Origin: an uncultured Paracoccaceae bacterium
Lineage (GTDB): Bacteria; Pseudomonadota; Alphaproteobacteria; Rhodobacterales; Rhodobacteraceae
Assembly (NCBI GenBank): GCA_958439195.1
Contig: OY288159.1
Span: 46,601 to 110,600 of the forward strand
DNA length: 64,000 nucleotides
Direction: 5' to 3'
The position numbers and the translations under genes are program-made. Position 1 is the first letter of the stretch; the number at the start of each line of letters is the position of its first letter. Positions 61,053-64,000 of this stretch are shown in pieces. The notes below the pieces were generated by a model. The model saw only the letters and a program-made list of their open reading frames with translations, searched no databases and was not told the origin of the DNA.

Positions 61053-62615
61053 ATGACCGATTTTCTGCCCATGAGCCTTTTTGCGCCCAGCCTGCTTTTG
61101 GCGGCGGCGGCGGTTGCGGTGTGGCAGCCCGGTCGCAGGCCGCGCCTGTTGCCCCGGCTGGCCGAGGGGGCGGCGCTGCTGTGTCTGGGGCTGGCATTGG
61201 GGGCGGTGGCGCAGCTTTTGGCGTCGGGTCCGGTTACGGTGGGGATCGGTGATGGGGTGGCGCGGATGGCTGTCCGGCTGGACGCGGTCAGCACGACGAT
61301 GGCGGTGCTGGTGGCCTTTGTCGGCTGGGTCGTGGTGCGCTATGCGCGGACCTATCTGGATGGCGAGGCGCGGGAGGGTGCGTTTCACGGCTGGCTGCTG
61401 GCCACGCTGGCGGCGGTGCTGATGTTGGTGCAGGCGGGCAGTCTGGCGGTGCTGGTGGCGGGGTTCGTGGCGATCGGGGTGGGGTTGCGCCGGTTGCTGC
61501 TGTTCTATCCTGACCGGGCCGAGGCGCGGCGGGCGGCGGCGAAGTTCACGCTGGTCTGGGGGGCCGGGGACGGTGTTCTGGTATTGGCGGCGGGGCTGTT
61601 CTGGGTGGCGTTTGGAACGGCGGATATTGCGGCACTGGGTGCGGCGGCGGCGGGTGGTTTGCCCGTGACGGCGCAGGTGGGCGTGGCGCTTTTGGTGCTG
61701 GCGGCGGCGTTGAAGACGGCGACCTTTCCGCTGCACGGCTGGCTGACCGAGGTGATGGAGGCGCCGACGCCGGTGTCGGCGTTGTTGCATGCGGGGATCA
61801 TCAACGGGGGTGGGTTCCTGCTGATCCGGCTGGCCGATCTGGTGCAGGCCAGCCCCGGCGCGATGGCGGCGCTGGTGATGCTGGGCGGCCTGACGGCGCT
61901 GTTCGGGGCGGCGGTGATGTTGACGCAAAGCGCGGTCAAGACGGCGCTGGCCTGGTCGACGGTGGCGCAGATGGGGTTCTTGCTGTTGCAGATCGGGATG
62001 GGGCTGTGGGCGCTGGCGCTGCTGCATATCGTGGCCCATTCGCTGTATAAGGCGCATGCCTTTCTGGCGTCGGGCGGGGCGGTTGTGGCGGTGGCGCAGG
62101 TACACAGGCCCGGTCCGGTGGCGGTGCCGGGGATCGGTGCGGTGGCGCGGGCCTTTGTTCTGGCGCTGGTGCTCTATGCCGGGGTGGCGGTGGGCTTTGG
62201 CCTGATCGCGGGGCCGAAATCGGCGCAGGCGCTGGCGCTGGGGGTGATCCTGATTTTGGGGGTGGCCTATCTGGTGGCGCAGGGGTTGGCGGATCAGGCG
62301 CCACGGGCATTGACGCAGCGGACGGCGGCGGCGTCGCTGGCGGCGGCGGTGGCCTATTTCGGGTTTCAGGTGGTTGCCGGGATGCTGTGGGGGCCGCATC
62401 TGCCGCCCGCGCCGGTGCCGGGGCCGTTGGAATGGGCGCTGATCGTGCTGGCGCTGATGTCCTTTGGGCTGGTGGCGGTGGCGCAGGCGCTGTTCCCGCA
62501 TTGGGCGCATCATCCGGCGGCGGCGGGGCTGCGCGTGCATCTGGCCAACGGGCTGTATCTGAATGCGGTGCTGGACCGGATGATCGGCGGGTTCCGCACA
62601 GCCAAGCCGCTTTGA
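61053..62615 (+). CDS. dabB: DabB proton-conducting subunit (NuoL-like) of bicarbonate uptake
   Basis: A 520-residue membrane protein of the NuoL/MrpA antiporter family with about thirteen helices. LKTATFPLHGWLTEVMEAPT and PVSALLHAGIINGGGFLLIR are its core motifs, including the Lys and His of the proton path. VAHSLYKAHAFLASGG follows. Paired with DabA (DUF2309) it forms the DAB complex that accumulates dissolved inorganic carbon using the proton gradient. ATG 61053 has GGAG eight bases upstream. dabA begins 22 bases after its stop. Confidence 0.9.
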   Translation: MTDFLPMSLFAPSLLLAAAAVAVWQPGRRPRLLPRLAEGAALLCLGLALGAVAQLLASGPVTVGIGDGVARMAVRLDAVSTTMAVLVAFVGWVVVRYARTYLDGEAREGAFHGWLLATLAAVLMLVQAGSLAVLVAGFVAIGVGLRRLLLFYPDRAEARRAAAKFTLVWGAGDGVLVLAAGLFWVAFGTADIAALGAAAAGGLPVTAQVGVALLVLAAALKTATFPLHGWLTEVMEAPTPVSALLHAGIINGGGFLLIRLADLVQASPGAMAALVMLGGLTALFGAAVMLTQSAVKTALAWSTVAQMGFLLLQIGMGLWALALLHIVAHSLYKAHAFLASGGAVVAVAQVHRPGPVAVPGIGAVARAFVLALVLYAGVAVGFGLIAGPKSAQALALGVILILGVAYLVAQGLADQAPRALTQRTAAASLAAAVAYFGFQVVAGMLWGPHLPPAPVPGPLEWALIVLALMSFGLVAVAQALFPHWAHHPAAAGLRVHLANGLYLNAVLDRMIGGFRTAKPL

Positions 62616-62637
62616 CCCTTTATCGCAGGAGATGACG

Positions 62638-64000
62638 ATGTTCATGAAGCATGTGCAGATCGCGCCGGCACGGGTGGCAGGTTTGTTGAAGGCGGCAGAG
62701 GCGGCGGCGCGGGCCATTCCCCCGGCCTTTCCGCTGGATGCCACGGTGGCGGTGAATCCGTTCCTTGGCCAGACGGGCGAGGATCTGGCAACGGCAAGTG
62801 CGCGGTTGGCGCGGGTGGCCGGGGTGCGGATCACGCGGACGCGGGACAGTTATGCCGCTGATGTGCGGGCGGGCGTGATCAGCGATGATGATTTGGCGGC
62901 GGCGCTGATTGGCTGCACCTCGCCCGTGAAGCCCGCCGATCTGGCGATGCTGAAGGCGGCGCTGGGGCGGGAGGCCGCGCCTGTGGCGGCGTTGCCGACG
63001 GTGGCTGATCTGGCAGCGGATGCGGTGGGCACGGATTGGCCGTCGATCATTGCGCGCTGTGTCGGGCAGTGGGCGGCGGGGCATTTCGACCGGGGGCAGG
63101 CGCTGTGGTCGCCGGGTGCGGGGCGGGGTGCCTTTGCCGCGTGGCGGGATTGGGCGCTGCATGACCTGACACCGGAAATTGCGGGGCTGACGGGGTTTTG
63201 CGCCTTTGTGGCCGGGGCCGATGACACGGCCGAGCGGGTGATCCTGCGGGCGGCGGATCGGCTGGGCCTGACGGAGACGGCGGCAGAGACGGCGTTTCAT
63301 CGGTTGCTGGTGGATATGGGGGGCTGGTCGCAACATGCGCGCTGGTTGTTGTGGCAGGCCGAGTTGCGGGGGGACACGGATCTGACGGTCATCGACCTGC
63401 TGGCGATCCGGCTGATCTGGGAGGAGGCGCTGCTGGCCCATGCGCCGGAGGTGGCGCAGGATTGGGCGGCGGCGGTGGCGGGGCATGCGGCCCCGGTGCA
63501 GGCGTCGCCGGATCAGGTGATCGACGCGATTTGCCAAGAGGCGGCAGAGCGGGCGCATCAGCGCAAGCTGGATGCGACCTTGCAGGGACCGGGCGCAAAG
63601 GTGGCGGGCAGACCGGTGATGCAGGCGGCGTTCTGCATCGACGTGCGGTCCGAAGTGTTTCGGCGCGCGCTGGAGCAGCAGCATCCGGGGATAGAGACGA
63701 TCGGCTTTGCCGGGTTCTTTGGACTGCCGTTGCAGCACCGGGCGCATGGCACCGAGGAGGTTGTGTCGCATCTGCCGGTGTTGTTGAACCCGGCTTTGAC
63801 ATCGACCGGCCATGCCGCGCCGGAGGTGGAACAGGCGGCGCGGATTGCCGCGCGGACCAGCCGCGCCTGGGGCCGGTTCCGGCAGGCGGCGGGTGTCGTC
63901 CTTTGCCTTTGTCGAAGCGGCGGGGCCTGTTTATGGGGCAAAGCTGTTGCGGGATGCTTTGGGGATGGGTGCGGGGATGGCCGCGCCCGAGCCTGCACCG
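62638..64000 (+). CDS. dabA: DabA (DUF2309) inorganic-carbon uptake subunit, 3' end outside window, apparent frameshift
   Basis: ATG 62638 opens a frame encoding FPLDATVAVNPFLG and QAAFCIDVRSEVFRRALEQQ, the zinc-binding C-x-D-x-R motif of DabA, which is related to beta-carbonic anhydrase. The frame holds DabA similarity to AWGRFRQAAG (about residue 420). From about 63891 the similarity continues only in another frame (SSFAFVEAAGPVYGAKLLRD). An extra G in the GGG run at 63891-63893 would explain it. Either the gene is broken or the sequence has a one-base error. The window ends in the gene. It partners DabB in bicarbonate uptake. Confidence 0.85.
   Translation, partial: MFMKHVQIAPARVAGLLKAAEAAARAIPPAFPLDATVAVNPFLGQTGEDLATASARLARVAGVRITRTRDSYAADVRAGVISDDDLAAALIGCTSPVKPADLAMLKAALGREAAPVAALPTVADLAADAVGTDWPSIIARCVGQWAAGHFDRGQALWSPGAGRGAFAAWRDWALHDLTPEIAGLTGFCAFVAGADDTAERVILRAADRLGLTETAAETAFHRLLVDMGGWSQHARWLLWQAELRGDTDLTVIDLLAIRLIWEEALLAHAPEVAQDWAAAVAGHAAPVQASPDQVIDAICQEAAERAHQRKLDATLQGPGAKVAGRPVMQAAFCIDVRSEVFRRALEQQHPGIETIGFAGFFGLPLQHRAHGTEEVVSHLPVLLNPALTSTGHAAPEVEQAARIAARTSRAWGRFRQAAGVVLCLCRSGGACLWGKAVAGCFGDGCGDGRARACT

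Noticed and set aside
60999..62834. 611-codon leftward ORF across dabB
   Set aside because: Arg, Pro and Gln-rich translation typical of the antisense strand of GC-rich membrane genes; dabB on the other strand is certain.
62620..63813. Leftward ORF opposite dabA
   Set aside because: Antisense to a frame with unmistakable DabA motifs.

Overview
The window is high-GC bacterial DNA that looks like a chromosome of a Rhodobacteraceae-type alphaproteobacterium. This is inferred from the gene order murA / DUF2948 / hisD / UPF0262 / low-molecular-weight phosphatase, from VPLPA-type C-terminal sorting tails with a PrsT-like lipoprotein, and from glycine betaine demethylase genes of the GbcAB type. 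No rRNA or species marker is present, so the genus is not determined.

Layout. Positions 1-17.7 kb hold an exopolysaccharide locus of the exosortase-associated type: an acetyltransferase (cut by the window edge), five glycosyltransferases, an asparagine-synthetase-like amidotransferase, an EpsG-type polymerase, a YdcF protein, an initiating sugar-phosphate transferase, a PrsT-like TPR lipoprotein, a Wzz-type chain-length protein, a CpsD-type kinase and two secreted VPLPA-CTERM proteins. The exosortase itself is not in the window. From 17.9 to 29.9 kb lies a glycine betaine / choline block: a kinase and a methyltransferase, then a long leftward run. In transcription order this run is a cobalamin riboswitch, gbcA, gbcB, a betaine-type ABC transporter (binding protein, ATPase, double permease), a choline-kinase-like gene and a dimethylglycine-dehydrogenase-like flavoprotein. 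After a lone methyltransferase-like gene, 31.2-39.1 kb is a complete kdpFABCDE potassium uptake operon preceded by an extra 27-residue ORF. Leftward from 42.4 kb is an arsenic operon: an ArsR-ArsC fusion, GAPDH and ArsJ, which together reduce arsenate, make 1-arseno-3-phosphoglycerate and export it. An OsmC-like gene follows.

Positions 43299-52427 are a 9.1-kb genomic island integrated in the 3' end of a tRNA-Thr gene, with exact 23-bp att repeats, a tyrosine integrase and candidate arm-type sites. Its cargo is a tightly coupled operon of a DGQHR-domain protein, an unrecognised 449-residue protein and a Dam-type adenine methylase. It also carries an hsdM remnant, an XRE regulator, a serine recombinase and a zinc-finger protein. 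This cargo is the best candidate in the window for an undescribed, probably anti-phage, system.

From 52.6 kb onward is housekeeping DNA: murA, DUF2948, hisD, UPF0262, a phosphatase, a SnoaL-like gene, an acetyltransferase, a glycine-zipper lipoprotein, a lytic transglycosylase, then a LysR regulator divergent from a dabB-dabA bicarbonate-uptake pair. The dabA gene is cut by the window end and seems to carry a one-base frameshift.
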